From NCBI GenBank assembly GCA_963576735.1, contig OY755174.1, positions 868,001 to 932,000 on the forward strand: a stretch of DNA of 64,000 nucleotides, written 5' to 3'. The DNA is from Bedellia somnulentella. Lineage: Eukaryota; Arthropoda; Insecta; Lepidoptera; Bedelliidae. Position numbers and translations under genes: made by a program. Numbering within the stretch: the stretch's first letter is position 1; the number at the start of each line of letters is the position of its first letter. Shown piece by piece: positions 42,561 through 53,445 of the stretch. The notes under the pieces were generated by a model that saw only the letters and a program-made list of their open reading frames with translations, was not told where the DNA came from and made no database searches.

Positions 42561-42722
42561 AACATCACATGACAGCACTACCTAGTGTCCAGAGTAGGTG
42601 TATCCTACGCCGCTGATAACGTGAGTACACCTACTCTGGACACTAGTTAGCGCTGTCATGTGATGTTCAGAAGTATTGTTTCCTCTGCCAGTCCCTTCGG
42701 GATATACGGCGTGAACCTTTGA
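42561..42722 (+). mobile_element. SINE-T 3' end with inverted duplication
   Basis: AACATCACATGACAGC...GTCCAGAGTAGGTGTA (42561-42602) is the near-perfect inverse of TACACCTACTCTGGAC...GCTGTCATGTGATGTT (42626-42668). The SINE-T end CCTCTGCCAGTCCCTTCGGG then CGGCGTGAAC follows. There is no TTATG tail. Confidence 0.8.
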
Positions 42723-43094
42723 GATTGAGATAACATTTCATAAAGGAGTTACGTACTACAATTTATCTTTATTTCAGTTTTAGAAGTTTGTACTGAATGT
42801 TGTTCTGTCAGAATACACATTCCGGGAGTGTGGTCGTGTACCTAAGTATTATGAGATTACCTGAAGAGTGAGAAGATTACGTGTTTAAACATAATGAGTC
42901 ATGTTATTGGAATATGTTTAGCGGAACAGTAACATAAGTCAGTTATATTAGAAAACCATATTTGTATTGGGTTTCAAATAAATTTATCGACAGATATGTT
43001 CCACATTTTCGCGATTACTTTATTGGACTACATAACTTGATCTTTAGTCGGTCTAGAGTAAGCTGAAAATTGTAAATAATTATACACAAAAAAA
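42723..43094. other. Unassigned stretch
   Basis: Nothing recognised. Confidence 0.5.
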
Positions 43095-43560
43095 TAAGAT
43101 AGTTCAGTGGTTAGAGCATGCGCTTATCATGCAGAGAGTGTTAGGTTCGATCCCCGAGGTCAGGGGCCCAATTCTACACGACCATCTTTTCTGTATGTCG
43201 ATCTTAGGTGTATCAAAACAGTGGTTTTGGCATTCTCGACGCAAAATTGACAGATGTCATTTGTGTCACTGTCACAATAGTGAGACAGCTAAGATCTTAT
43301 TTGCTATTCTACAAGGTCATTTTACGTCACTTTTTGACACATTGACGTAATTGGTATTCTGCAAATTAACGAATTTTTTCAGCATTATTATGATTGAACG
43401 AACTGCACTAATGTGTCTTTTCTAAAGTCACATTAGTGCATACCTTGTGTGCAAAGTATGGATTATTTATCTTGTAATCGGTTAAGGAAAACATCGTGAA
43501 CTTGTAATTAGTCATATGTTAGTGTATTCGTTCAAAGCAGCGATAGACCTGCCCCCTAAG
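43095..43560 (+). mobile_element. tRNA-headed SINE, diverged
   Basis: The head has ATAGTTCAGTGGTTAGAGCA (A box) and TTAGGTTCGATCCCCGAGG (B box) at 43100-43160. SINE-T-like body segments follow near 43410-43555 (CTTTTCTAAAGTCACATTAG, GGAAAACATCGTGAACTTG, AGCGATAGACCTGCCCCC). The middle, about 43165-43400, is not matched elsewhere in this window. Confidence 0.65.
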
Positions 43561-44385
43561 TTATGAACCAGACAAAAAAAACACATTTTTTAGTATAAAT
43601 GTTTTTATTTTTCTTATCTATAGAGATGAATAAAATGTGTGGAGGAAAAGGGAAGATCTTCCGCCAGGCGGTGGTATGCCTGGGGACCGCGGTCCAACTG
43701 TATTAAGTTGGAACTTGTATATATAGTAAACATTTTAGAAACTTCGATTGCGCGATGTATGATTTGTATGGCGAGTCTTGATGACGCGTGTGACCTATAT
43801 TACTTGGTTTCGTGTTGCTGTGGAATGTGATTCTTCTTGCACTGTCAGCGTTTCTATGTAGTGCGCGTCATTGTGTACTGATAGCGCGTCGCTACAAATG
43901 AAACATCGACATTCAATCGATCGATTGACTCGGGTTCGACATCCAGAGCGATCCCTTTACAAGCTATGTTTGTGAGATATACTTTTGGAAATATCACTAA
44001 AAAAAACAAAGGTCTAAGTCGTCTGTCACTACAAACGCGTTAAAAAATGTGGTAATGCTATTCTAACCCTGCACAACCCCAACACAATCCTACTTCAATA
44101 ATTCCAAGAAGTTAGTATACTATACACCTGTACCACCAAGAATACACTCCTGGAGAGTGTGAGTTAGTACATGACGCGCAGAGCCGCATTCAATTTGGTT
44201 CATCCCGTAATCCGCTTACGGCGTGTCACAGTGACACTAAAGCAGGATTAATTATGTAGATTGGACTTGTTTTGACGTTATTTAAGATATATTTTGTGGG
44301 TTGGAATTGTTTTGCATGTGGGTTTTAAAAATATGTTACCGTAAGGAATTATAAGGCACTTCAGCACTACTAGCGCGAGCGACCT
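43561..44385. other. Unassigned stretch
   Basis: 43650-43720 is GC-rich with small palindromes (ACCGCGGT; CCAACTGTATTAAGTTGG). No gene recognised. Confidence 0.4.
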
Positions 44386-44890
44386 TTTAAATTAACAAAA
44401 ACGTCGTATAAGTCATTATTTGTACGACATAAAGTTGAATAGCAGTCCTATAACAGTAATTAGATGATTACTAGGTCCTATAGACGTAGTTAATTTAACT
44501 ATTTAGTCGTGCGACGAATATGTTATATTAAACTAGTCATAGCAACGTCGGCAAGACTAAACTATATAACGTTTTATTTAAGTTTCAGCTAATACGTTTG
44601 TACGACCACGCAATAGTCATACTAACGTTACAGTCGAATTAACGTTTCCAACTGACAAAATTTGGTGCTTGGCAAACCATTATATGACATTTATATAATG
44701 CAGTAGTTGTATACAGGTTTTAACATTGACGTTTATAAAACGGTCACTAGTATGTCATACAGCAGTCAATTTAAGACACTTAAATGACTTGGTTGTTTGA
44801 TTACAACTCAAATATAACTTTTATATTACATTATGTCCATTTAATGTCATGCCCTGACTTTGTAGTCACATTGGAGTTAAGTTTTGACCT
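44386..44890. repeat. Tract of degenerate short motifs, left
   Basis: Dense, imperfect recurrences on both strands of GTCGTA/TACGAC, AACGTT/AACGTC and AGTCATA (for example ACGTCGTATAAGTCA, TTGTACGACATAAAG, TAGTCATACTAACGTT). A similar tract lies at 46800-47110. Confidence 0.55.
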
Positions 44891-45393
44891 TAAAACGCCT
44901 TGGCCGCCATATTTACGTAACGTTTGATGCGAAAATGATATCGAATTATTCATGGAGAAAACTTAAACATAGTGGAGCTTTCAAAAAAAAAGTATCTCGA
45001 CATTACGAATTATTAAAAAGTACAAGGCTACCTTGGTATTAACCACAAATAATGTTAAAGAAGAAAAGGGTACAACGCAAGAGCAAAAAATGGTTCAGTA
45101 CTAATTTAGTTTATTAAGTATTAAAATATCGCTAAATATTTTTTACGATATCGAATTTTCTTTATATCAGTAAATGTTTTATTGATTGATAAATTTTAAT
45201 AGTAATGTTAAAATGGTTTTATTTAATACATGTGATATTTTATTTAATTTTGTTAGCAGTTAAACAGTTGAATTTGTTAAAAGTGTTCCTAATGCGGCCA
45301 CCATAAAATATATGGTAAACTTTTCATCAGTCATCTTTGTTTTGGTATTTATTAAAATTATTATTTTTTAAAATGTAATGTTTTTAATTTCTC
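44891..45393. other. Unassigned AT-rich stretch
   Basis: Nothing recognised. Confidence 0.5.
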
Positions 45394-45629
45394 GCCGTGT
45401 AGTGTCGGCTTAGAATAGCACTATCCCGTTTCTGCACGTAAGAGGTGACTAACGGTATTGGGGCTTTTAAGGGATTATTGGTCGATGCGGACCCATCACC
45501 AACAACCTTTACTTAACCATCTTTTCCCCACTCAATTTTCCAGGAGCGCCTGAGGATTTTCTAATTCCTTAGCTCTGGATACCCCTTCTAGGGATTTGTG
45601 GCCGTGAGTATATGTATGTATGTATGTAT
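45394..45629 (+). mobile_element. SINE-R near full length
   Basis: GCCGTGTAGTGTCGGCTTAG to GCCGTGAGTATATGTATG. It has lost about 10 bp around the B-box-like site (GATGCGGACCCATCACC). Confidence 0.93.
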
Positions 45630-46799
45630 ATTTTCAGAAGACTATCTTAGTGATCATTGTCTTCTCACTGTCCAGTAAAAAGAAATGAATAATATAATCT
45701 TGGATACAGATAATGAAAAAGACAATACCTTTCAGGAGGATTTGAAATATTGGACTCTTGACTCTAAAATTTCTCATCATGCACTCAAAAGTTTATACAT
45801 ATGTGTGATATGAATGACATCATTAAATCGGAATCTACGTATTTTGAAGAGAATGTCAAATGTTAAATTGTTGGCATTCCTTATAATGAATATGTATATT
45901 TTGTTCCTCCTCGTCCATACTTTGTTAAGGATTTATTCAAAATAAATTAAATATAATTACTGATATTAAGTATTTTAATTACCATGTGAAATCATGAATA
46001 GAAAATTGTATGCTTATTGAAACAATAATTAGAATATGATACAAATATTCAACCATATTTCAAATAGAAGTTACTTATAAATTTTTCTTTACTTTTGCTA
46101 AGAATGGGTTTAACCTGAAATAAATTTAAAGATAATTAATTTAGGTTAATGTTGACACATTAAAAAAACTATTATAAAAATACATTTACATACCTTTTAC
46201 ATTTGGCGATTTATCTAATTTTAATTAACGAATATTGTTATAGTATGAAAATGCAGAAAAACTAAGACTGGATGTGGAGGTTCCCGGCTTTCAGACCTCC
46301 ACATCAGGTCTTACTTTTCTTCTGCGTATCTGTACTGCAACGCTATTTGTTATATGTATAAAAAAATAATTCAATGTTATAAGGAACCCTAATAGCTAGC
46401 TTTAATGGCGTATTGCATGGTCTTCAAATAACCTTAAAAAGACTTTGTGTCTTTAAAACGTCATAAAGAGGTAAGTATGCAACCAAAGCAATATGTCTGA
46501 CATTTTTAAAAATAATTTTATTTTTGGTAATAAAAATATGATGTTTTAAACACAAAACTAAGAAGGGGCATGAAAATATGAATTGTATTTACATAGGTAT
46601 ATTATCGTAAAACTTAAATTCCCAGTCGAACTAAACGGTATTAAAGACAAATATTGTAAGCAAAATATGAAAGTCACATAATACTCTAATTTCTTTTCCC
46701 TTACTTCCTTGTAATTATTTATCTTGCACTTAAATCTCCAAATAAAAACAACAATTAACAAGAAATATTAAGCAGCCTTTCAGGGGTTGTTACTAGACT
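45630..46799. other. Unassigned AT-rich stretch
   Basis: Contains a strong small hairpin at 46264-46312, listed separately. No coding pattern seen. Confidence 0.45.
46264..46312. other. Strong 49-nt hairpin
   Basis: GATGTGGAGGT pairs perfectly with ACCTCCACATC across a 13-nt loop, and AAGAC pairs with GTCTT outside a small internal mismatch. It stands alone in an AT-rich, repeat-poor stretch. Confidence 0.7.
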
Positions 46800-47110
46800 C
46801 ATATAAAACGTTTTAATAATTCAAAAACATCTGTACGACCGCAATATAACCAAACAGGTGGTTGTAAAGTTACGGTGCAACTACTGCGCGATGAAAGTGG
46901 TAATTCATAAACGTTCACACGACTTTTAAATGACGTTAACGGAGTCATCTTCTGACTTTTGTATGACCATTATACAACATTGAAGGTCGTATAATTGGGG
47001 CCCTTTTCGCGTTTAGTAAACGTTATTATAACATTAGTGTGACATAGCTTTTACGAATAGTGGTAACAAAATAACCTTAACGTAACTATTGAACGACTTT
47101 AAATTGTTAA
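46800..47110. repeat. Tract of degenerate short motifs, right
   Basis: CTGTACGACCGCAATATAAC, GACGTTAACGGAGTCATC, GTATGACCATTATACAAC and GAAGGTCGTATAATT resemble the motifs at 44386-44890. Confidence 0.55.
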
Positions 47111-47111
47111 T

Positions 47112-47490
47112 TGGATACATATCATAACATAAACGTTCACGCTGAATATCCCCGAAGGGGTTGGCAGAGGTACTAATACTTTTGAACATCACGTGAGATT
47201 GTCACCTGGCGTTCAGGGTACCCACGTTTTGCATGGACAGTGTACTCACGTGATAGGGGGCAGGCCTATCGCCGTTTTGTACGAATACACTGTCACATGA
47301 CTAAGTACAACTCAGCCATGTGGGTTTCTTCACGATGTTTTCCCTCACCGTTAACAACCGTGATAAATTAACCACACATATGTCTTTATAAAAGACAAAT
47401 TGGTGTAGGCCCGACCCGGGATTTGAACACTAGTCGCTTGCACGTTAACCGGTGTTTTACCCATTGAGCGAAAAGACGACGTGATAGCTC
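47112..47490 (-). mobile_element. SINE-T, near full length
   Basis: The 3' end CATAACATAAACGTTCACGC, then CCCCGAAGGGGTTGGCAGAG at the left. The middle has CAGGCCTATCGCCGTTTTGT, CATGTGGGTTTCTTCACGAT and TAACCACACATATG. The tRNA-like head at the right has GGGATTTGAACACTAGTC and ACCCATTGAGCGAAAAGACG. Confidence 0.85.
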
Positions 47491-47516
47491 AACTACATAT
47501 AACGTAGTTTATAACA

Positions 47517-47601
47517 GCTACCTCTTTCACACTTACTTAGTATCGTATACTTTTACCTCATTCTAACTGACAGAATTACGATAAAATAACGCTCGCGCTA
47601 G
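47517..47601 (-). mobile_element. MITE-A fragment, old
   Basis: CACTTACTTAGTATCGTATA, CTCATTCTAACTGACAG and ATAACGCTCGCGCTAGC match one half of MITE-A. Confidence 0.65.
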
Positions 47602-48208
47602 CCTCCTGACCAAAAAGATGGCAGTTAAGTTATAAATATTTTGCGTTAATTTTATATATTTTACTCAGTTAAATTACCCACTTTTTGCTTTGTAAGTACT
47701 AAGCAAATAGTACCGAACCTAAGTTACAGCTACCTTGATACCTTTGTGCGAACACCACTATTTCTCATGCAGGAAACCTGAGTTCCAAGTCATAATATAG
47801 TACCATAATTAATATTGTTACTTTATGTGCAATGTTGATTGTAATTTATTTAACATTAAATAATAAAATATTATAATTGCAAAATTCTTCCATTTTATAA
47901 GGATCAATTACAAAGGGTTTATTTTTAAATACAACCGTTTCAAAGGTAAAAAGCAAATAGACGTAAAAATAGCATATCAATTTTAAAGAGTCATTTACGA
48001 TTCAGTAATGGAGGTAAGGTTGTTTGTGAAAGACTGACTAAAGAATATTAGATGAGACAGTATACTTGTCTGAGCACGTATTCCACTTCAAATGAAATCG
48101 TTCAAGATAATGTAATCGAAATTTGCTATCTTTGATAATAGAACCTTTTCTTTTATATTTTTTGGTTACATATACCGAAAACACAAAAATTTTTAATAAA
48201 CCAAACAA
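47602..48208. other. Unassigned AT-rich stretch
   Basis: Nothing recognised. Confidence 0.5.
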
Positions 48209-48316
48209 TTACTATCTTTTCCCCACTCAACTTCCAACAGTGGCTGAGGAATTTATAATTCCTTACCTCTGGCTACCCCTTCTAGGGAAATATAGCCGTG
48301 AGTATATGTATGTATG
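48209..48316 (+). mobile_element. SINE-R, 5'-truncated
   Basis: Only the 3' 108 bp, from ACTATCTTTTCCCCACTC to the TATG tail. CAAACAA on both sides is a likely TSD. Confidence 0.9.
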
Positions 48317-48684
48317 CAAACAAGTGCGAGTGGGGCTCGATACTAATATCTATAACTAATGGATAGGCAGATAGATAGATAGTTATTAAGCAAAACTTTA
48401 CTTGTAATAGAAAACGTTATATATGATGCCAATAAACCGGCTTAAAAATAAATTAATTTTAATTATTAACGTGAAGAAGCAATTACGAACAAAATTTTCG
48501 CGGTAAGGTGAGTCATTATTTTCAATACAGTTAGGATCTGATATCATTATATATATTATATTCATCAATATTTTCTCATACATGCCTTTTATATAAATAG
48601 CTATACATATATTTGTAGAAAATAAATTAACCATTAACTTTAACTAAATCAAAAATAATAAAAAAAAATATTAAAAGTAACACG
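48317..48684. other. Unassigned AT-rich stretch
   Basis: A short GATA run near 48370. Nothing else recognised. Confidence 0.45.
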
Positions 48685-48930
48685 ACAAAGTTAGGCAAAA
48701 AAACCGCCCCAAGCCATACCCGGCCCAAAGGTTCCCATCACACTGGCAGCATTTCCACGCTGCACAGTGAGCGAAATCCTCTGGACCAGAAATGCCCCTG
48801 AGCAGTACTCCAAGTCCAATCCCCAATCCCTCAAACGACGACCAATTTCTCTAACAAAGTTTCTACCCTGCGATCCCCACACCGCCACTGTCTCGACGGC
48901 TAAGGGTACAAACCAGTAACTCCCCATATA
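48685..48930 (-). pseudogene. Retrotransposon ORF C-terminal fragment
   Basis: The frame reads SYWFVPLAVETVAVWGSQGR, then VREIGRRLRDWGLDLEYCSG and FLVQRISLTVQRGNAASVMG with a short tail. The 'QRxSxxxQRGNAAS' block is familiar from the C-terminal ends of reverse-transcriptase-bearing elements in many invertebrates. The parent family and the rest of the protein are not in the window. Confidence 0.6.
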
Positions 48931-48947
48931 TAACTCCCCATAGGTGA

Positions 48948-49020
48948 GTCATATATGTTGTTAATTTGTCAAGGTTGTTTAAAGTGAGGAAAAGCATCGT
49001 GAGGAAAGTCCACTAGCTTC
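48948..49020 (+). mobile_element. SINE-T internal fragment
   Basis: ATATGTTGTTAATTTGTCAA, GGTTGTTTAAAGTGAGGAAA and GCATCGTGAGGAAAGTCCAC match the middle of SINE-T. Confidence 0.65.
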
Positions 49021-49366
49021 GCACGAGTAAATAATATTGTTACAAACAAAATTGTTATTTATCAAATATTTAAAGTCTCTCCATCACTGCTCCCCCTTAT
49101 GAAATTTAGCATGATGATATTAAGCCTATGTATCTTTTAAAGATTGTAGATATTTATTGGTGAAAGTATTTTGAAAATCAATTTTAATAGTTTCAGAGCC
49201 TATTCATAAGAAATAAAAAAGAAGGACGGAGAAATATTTCTTCCCATTAATGATAAGAAAGGAAAAACAATAAATACATAACAATTACACAACATATTAG
49301 TACTAAAAAATGTAACCATCGACAAAACTAACACTATGCATGTACCCATTACAAACACCCAGAAGA
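49021..49366. other. Unassigned stretch
   Basis: Nothing recognised. Confidence 0.5.
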
Positions 49367-49498
49367 GCAAGCACGAGCCCTGTTTAAACTAGTTATCGCG
49401 TGGGATAAAGCAGCCATCTCTTACGCACTTACTTAGTATCGTATACTGCCATCTCATTCTAACCGTTATCGTGTCGATAAAATAGCGCTCGTGCTTGC
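49367..49498 (-). mobile_element. MITE-A copy 4 (132 bp)
   Basis: Inverted relative to copies 1-3. It starts GCAAGCACGAGCCC and ends GCGCTCGTGCTTGC. It is again exactly 132 bp. Confidence 0.9.
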
Positions 49499-49660
49499 TA
49501 TACAAAGAAAAAAAAACATATTTTTTTTCTATAAATAACTATACCTATTGTTTTTTTAGCTCTTATTTGAATATTCTTGTAAGTTTTGTTTTGCGTAAAG
49601 TACTCTTTGAATTAGGGGCACTGTTCGGAAAATTAAGAAAATTCCGTGAGACAAATAAAG

Positions 49661-49921
49661 GATATTGCTGTGTTGTGTCGGCTTAGAATAGCACTACCCC
49701 ATTTTTTCCCGTGGATGTACGTAAGAGTGCGTAAGGGTGCACTAACGGTATGGGGCTTTTAAGGGATTTTAGGGCGATGCGGTTGGAGACCCATCACCAA
49801 CAACCTTGGTCTCACCATCTTTTCCCCACTTAACTTTCCAAACGTGGCTAAGAAATTTCTAATTCCTTAGCTATGGCTACTCCATCTAGGGATTTATAGC
49901 CGTGAGTATATGTTTGTATGC
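49661..49921 (+). mobile_element. SINE-R full length with 10-bp TSD
   Basis: ACAAATAAAG flanks it at 49651-49660 and 49922-49931. A short duplication (AAGAGTGCGTAAGGGTGC) occurs in its 5' third. Confidence 0.95.
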
Positions 49922-49931
49922 ACAAATAAAG

Positions 49932-51237
49932 AAAATCCTGAACGTATTTACCAACAAACTATTCCACCTCAACATTCGTATAAAAGAACTGGAATGAAAC
50001 CGAACCAAAGCATTGACCGTCATTAAATGGCTATTACAGGTTTGTCTCAATTACTTCGCCTTTCCTATCTTTGCAAGTAATCCAAGGTTTTAAATGTAAT
50101 TAAGTTGTTTGTTTTTCTTTCAGCTAGAAACAACACAGACAATTTAAACGCTTTAGATTAACCGCTATAAATTAACAGGGATTAAGCTATGCTTTTATGA
50201 CTATGGCCAAATCGCCCTATATAGGGTAGGCTCGAGCCCCTTGGTGGGGACATATATGGGCTGTGAGAAAAGAGAATATATATATTATACACATTATTAT
50301 TTTACAAGATTATTATTATTTAGATATATACTAGATAAAAATAACATATCGACATAACACACATACACAATATCCTGCATAATACATAATGCATATGCAT
50401 ATACACAAATTGATAATAATCTCTACGGGATAATCATATGACATTATATTATGCGCTAAACCAATGAATAATAAACACAAATAATACAAAAAATGTTATA
50501 CTCATATTTATGTTTCATGTATTGTTTAACCAAGTATGCATTGCAATCAATAAATCATTTTCTTTCTTCATTTCTTACAATATTAAATAAAAAATTAAGG
50601 AAGACCAGTATCTACTTAAAAACTTAAATATAGCCACTAGACCAAGTTAAACCTATCCAAATAGTACGCTAATTACCCATCCTGCTATATGTTGTAGTAG
50701 GATACAGTAGTTACAAACATTTCTCAACTAATAAAATACACGCTCACGGGCGCTCCCGCCGAATTAATTAGTGTGCATTAACACAGTTTCCAAATTGAAA
50801 TTTTTCAATTAATTTTCACGGGAACAGTTTGTGCAGTGAATGAGCCTCGATAAATGGATTTCGTTTATTTACACAGCTAATTACATTTCGCTTCGAAACA
50901 AAATATTTGTTTATGAATTAAGTTGCTTTAAATGTATTTTCATTATATTTTTAAAATATAATGATAATATTGTATCGTTGGATATGACGCTAATTTAGCA
51001 CAGAAAGTAAGTAATACTTTTGCTGACAACCTTAGTAGCTCGGTAAGAAGGCACATTAATTTTGGTGGTATATGTGAGCCTTAGGTTCAAATACTGTTTT
51101 GGGTTTACATGATAGGTATGTCTAGAAGCTACAAGATCACAAAGGACAAACAAAGCAGGTATAACAAGTACTTGTCATAATTTGGCAATACGACTACCCC
51201 CTATTATTTGACTGACCAGGAAAAATTTGAATTTCTT
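49932..51237. other. Unassigned stretch (1.3 kb)
   Basis: A repeat-like phrase, AGGGTAGGCTCGAGCCCCTT, occurs near 50224. The part at 50755-50890 is AT-rich with several TAATTA/AATTAATT cores and looks single-copy. No coding pattern. Confidence 0.4.
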
Positions 51238-51396
51238 TAACGTTCATGCCGTATTTCGCTGAAGGGGATAGCAGAAGTAATAATACATCAGAAAATCACG
51301 TGGTGTTGTCACTTGGTGTTCAGAGTAGCCACGTTTTTCTTGAATAGTGTACTCACGTGATACGGGGCAGGCCTATTGCCGTTTTGTACGAATATA
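51238..51396 (-). mobile_element. SINE-T, 3' part (split by RTE)
   Basis: AACGTTCATGCCGTATTTCG, GTTGTCACTTGGTGTTCAGA and AGGCCTATTGCCGTTTTGTA. It continues at 51724. Confidence 0.8.
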
Positions 51397-51723
51397 TGGC
51401 GAAGATAGAAAAAGGAATGTTGAAATGGTTTGGGCACATAGTGAGGATGGATGATAGTAAATTGGCAAAAGGGATCTATAGAGCTAGTGTGGATGGTAAT
51501 GTTAGTAGAGGACGACCACGGAGAACACACTTGGACCAAATTGAGAGTGTGCTCAAAAAGGCTGGCGTCCGAAGTATGAAGAATAAAAGAGCATTAATGA
51601 AAAGATTGATGGATGTAAACGAAGCTAGAGAGGTTTGTCAGGATCGTGCGAAGTGGCGATCAATAGTCTCTGCCTACCCCAATGGGAACTAATGACGTGA
51701 GTATATGTATGTATGTATGTATA
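51397..51723 (+). mobile_element. RTE-type LINE 3' end inserted in SINE-T
   Basis: An open C-terminal frame: KIEKGMLKWFGHIVRMDDSK, SRGRPRRTHLDQIESVLKKA, then AYPNGN and stop, followed by GTGAGTATATG and the TATG tail. ATATGG at both junctions is the likely TSD. This is the best-preserved short RTE copy, with no internal stop. Confidence 0.92.
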
Positions 51724-51965
51724 TGGCCCTGATTACTAAATACAACTTAGCCAACTAAAATCAAACCACTTAGCCATATTGTGCGTTTCCTCGCGATATT
51801 TATTACCAATAGATTTTCTCTCACCATTAATAACCATGGATAATCAACCAAATATAAGATTTTATCTATGACGAATTGATACAGGCCCAGCCCACAATTT
51901 GAACCCACGCCTATCTGCATAAAAGGCGGTCGTTCTACCCTGAAGCTGTCACGGTTATCTGTTTA
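51724..51965 (-). mobile_element. SINE-T, 5' part with tRNA-like head
   Basis: ACTAAATACAACTTAGCCA, GCGTTTCCTCGCGATATTTA and TCTCACCATTAATAACCATG, then CAATTTGAACCCACGCC, the B-box region of the head on the minus strand. Confidence 0.75.
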
Positions 51966-52184
51966 AAATATCAGTAAGAGCTCGGATTCCAGGGCTTAAA
52001 ATTGGAAATCCAGTCTTCGATGGTGAAAAATTGTAATTGTTAATCGATAATAAAAGAATATAGAAATAAAAAAAAAAGTATACATTTTATAACTTTATAT
52101 CAAACGAAACTTGTAAGCTGTTTATGATAACTTTAATATGATCAAAGAACTTCTCACCAGAGAAATATTTCAGCTTTTTTTTAA

Positions 52185-52590
52185 AGGAGTGGTTGCTACT
52201 GGCCCTGTGGCCTGTGCTGCTTCACCATGACTTAATGTGTGCCGGGCAGCTGAGGGCCACCCTGGCGGGGCAAAGGTGTGTACCTAAGCTAAATCGGTTA
52301 GAGGGAGGAAGGAGCCCTAACAAGGTGACCAAGCGGGAGGCTTATGTCATACAGTGCGAAGTCTCGCGTCCGTCGGGAGGCATAGGCCAGTAGAACGGCA
52401 AGGGAGGATCTGATTTGGGGTTCTTCGACCTCGCCGGCGAGGTCGGTGTCTGGAGTGGTATGTTCTTTGTCTGTGAGCGCTGGTGGCCTCTGAGGCCTTA
52501 AGCTCGCGGGTGATCGGGTCGTCGGGATCCGAGAGCACGCTACGAGGGCGTCTCTCTCGAGTTCCGACATCCGGTGAAACGGTGTAATCG
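52185..52590. other. GC-rich foreign-looking segment
   Basis: About 400 bp of much higher GC than its surroundings, with sharp edges. It contains GGTTAGAGGGAGGAAGGAGC, CTAACAAGGTGACCAAGCGG and the 20-bp perfect palindrome at 52426-52445. Short open frames on both strands carry no motif I recognise. It may be a fragment of a GC-rich retroelement. Confidence 0.4.
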
Positions 52591-52670
52591 AGCGAATATT
52601 TCAGTTTTGTAAAAAGTTCCAACACATGCTTGAAATACGGGCGGAGTCTGGCCATAACACAAGAAATCGA

Positions 52671-53127
52671 AAATGTAAATCTTTTTGTTCATGAAAAGCT
52701 CATGTGGGGATTATTAATAAATAACGGAAAGAATTTTTTTTTTTCGACACAGGTTGGGAATCGAATCCGCGGCCTCGGGTATACGCCTCCGTCGCTCTGC
52801 CAATTGAGCTATCGTGTCAATGGCTGCCAGCGCGAAATTCTTCTATCCTCTATTTCTTTTACACGTTTAAGTAGTGTTTGCGTTTCCTACCTCCGAATTT
52901 TTACTAATTTGGAAGGCCACTTGTCTACCTTTTCAGATAGAATGCAAATGTTGAAAACGCCTAACTACGAGTATCACATAATTTAAATCTTTTTGGTTAT
53001 GAAAAGCTCATGTGGGGATTATTTCTAATAAATAAAGAATAAATAAAGGAAAGAAAAATTTCGACACTTGTTCGATTCCCGCCTGTGTCGAAATTTTTCT
53101 TTCCTTTATTTATTCTTTATTTATTAG
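52671..53127 (-). mobile_element. THC composite 3 (tRNA-hairpin element), 11-bp TSD
   Basis: CAAGAAATCGA flanks it at 52660-52670 and 53128-53138. On the minus strand the 5' end is a foldback: AATAAAGGAAAGAAAAATTT and its inverse surround a short loop with a T-arm remnant (GCGGGAATCGAACAA). A CATG...CATGAG tail copy, the spacer CCTCCGAATTTTTACTAATT (plus strand), a tRNA-like head and the 3' tail follow. The order is as in composite 1. Confidence 0.85.
52745..52819 (-). repeat. tRNA-like head in THC composite 3
   Basis: TAGCTCAATTGGCAGAGCGA (A box) and GCGGATTCGATTCCC (B box) on the minus strand, with CGTATACCCGAGG between. The T stem has a mismatch. Confidence 0.7.
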
Positions 53128-53238
53128 CAAGAAATCGAGTTTGAAGGTAATCCTAACTCTACTCCACAGTAGAGTTTTTACTCTAAACATGTATCATGTA
53201 AACAACGCGTTTAAGTCTGAGTTTCCGCGTTTAAGTGA

Positions 53239-53445
53239 GCTGTGTAGTATCGGCTTAGAATAGCACTACCCCATTTTTTCTGCCGTGTGTACGTAAGAGG
53301 CGACTAAGGGTATAGGGGTTTTTAAGGGATTTTTGGGTGATGCGGTTGGAGACCCCAAAAGTGGCTGAGAAATTTCTAATTTCTCAGCTCTGGCCACCCC
53401 TTTAAGGAATTTATAGCCGTGTGTATATGTATGTATGTATGTATA
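53239..53445 (+). mobile_element. SINE-R with internal deletion
   Basis: GCTGTGTAGTATCGGCTTAG to a GTGTATATG(TATG)n tail. About 50 bp between GGTTGGAGACCC and CAAAAGTGGCTGAG is missing. Confidence 0.92.

Noticed and set aside
52347..52655. 102-codon minus-strand open frame, Arg-rich
   Set aside because: No motif, and frames on both strands are open because of the GC-rich composition. Not called as a gene.
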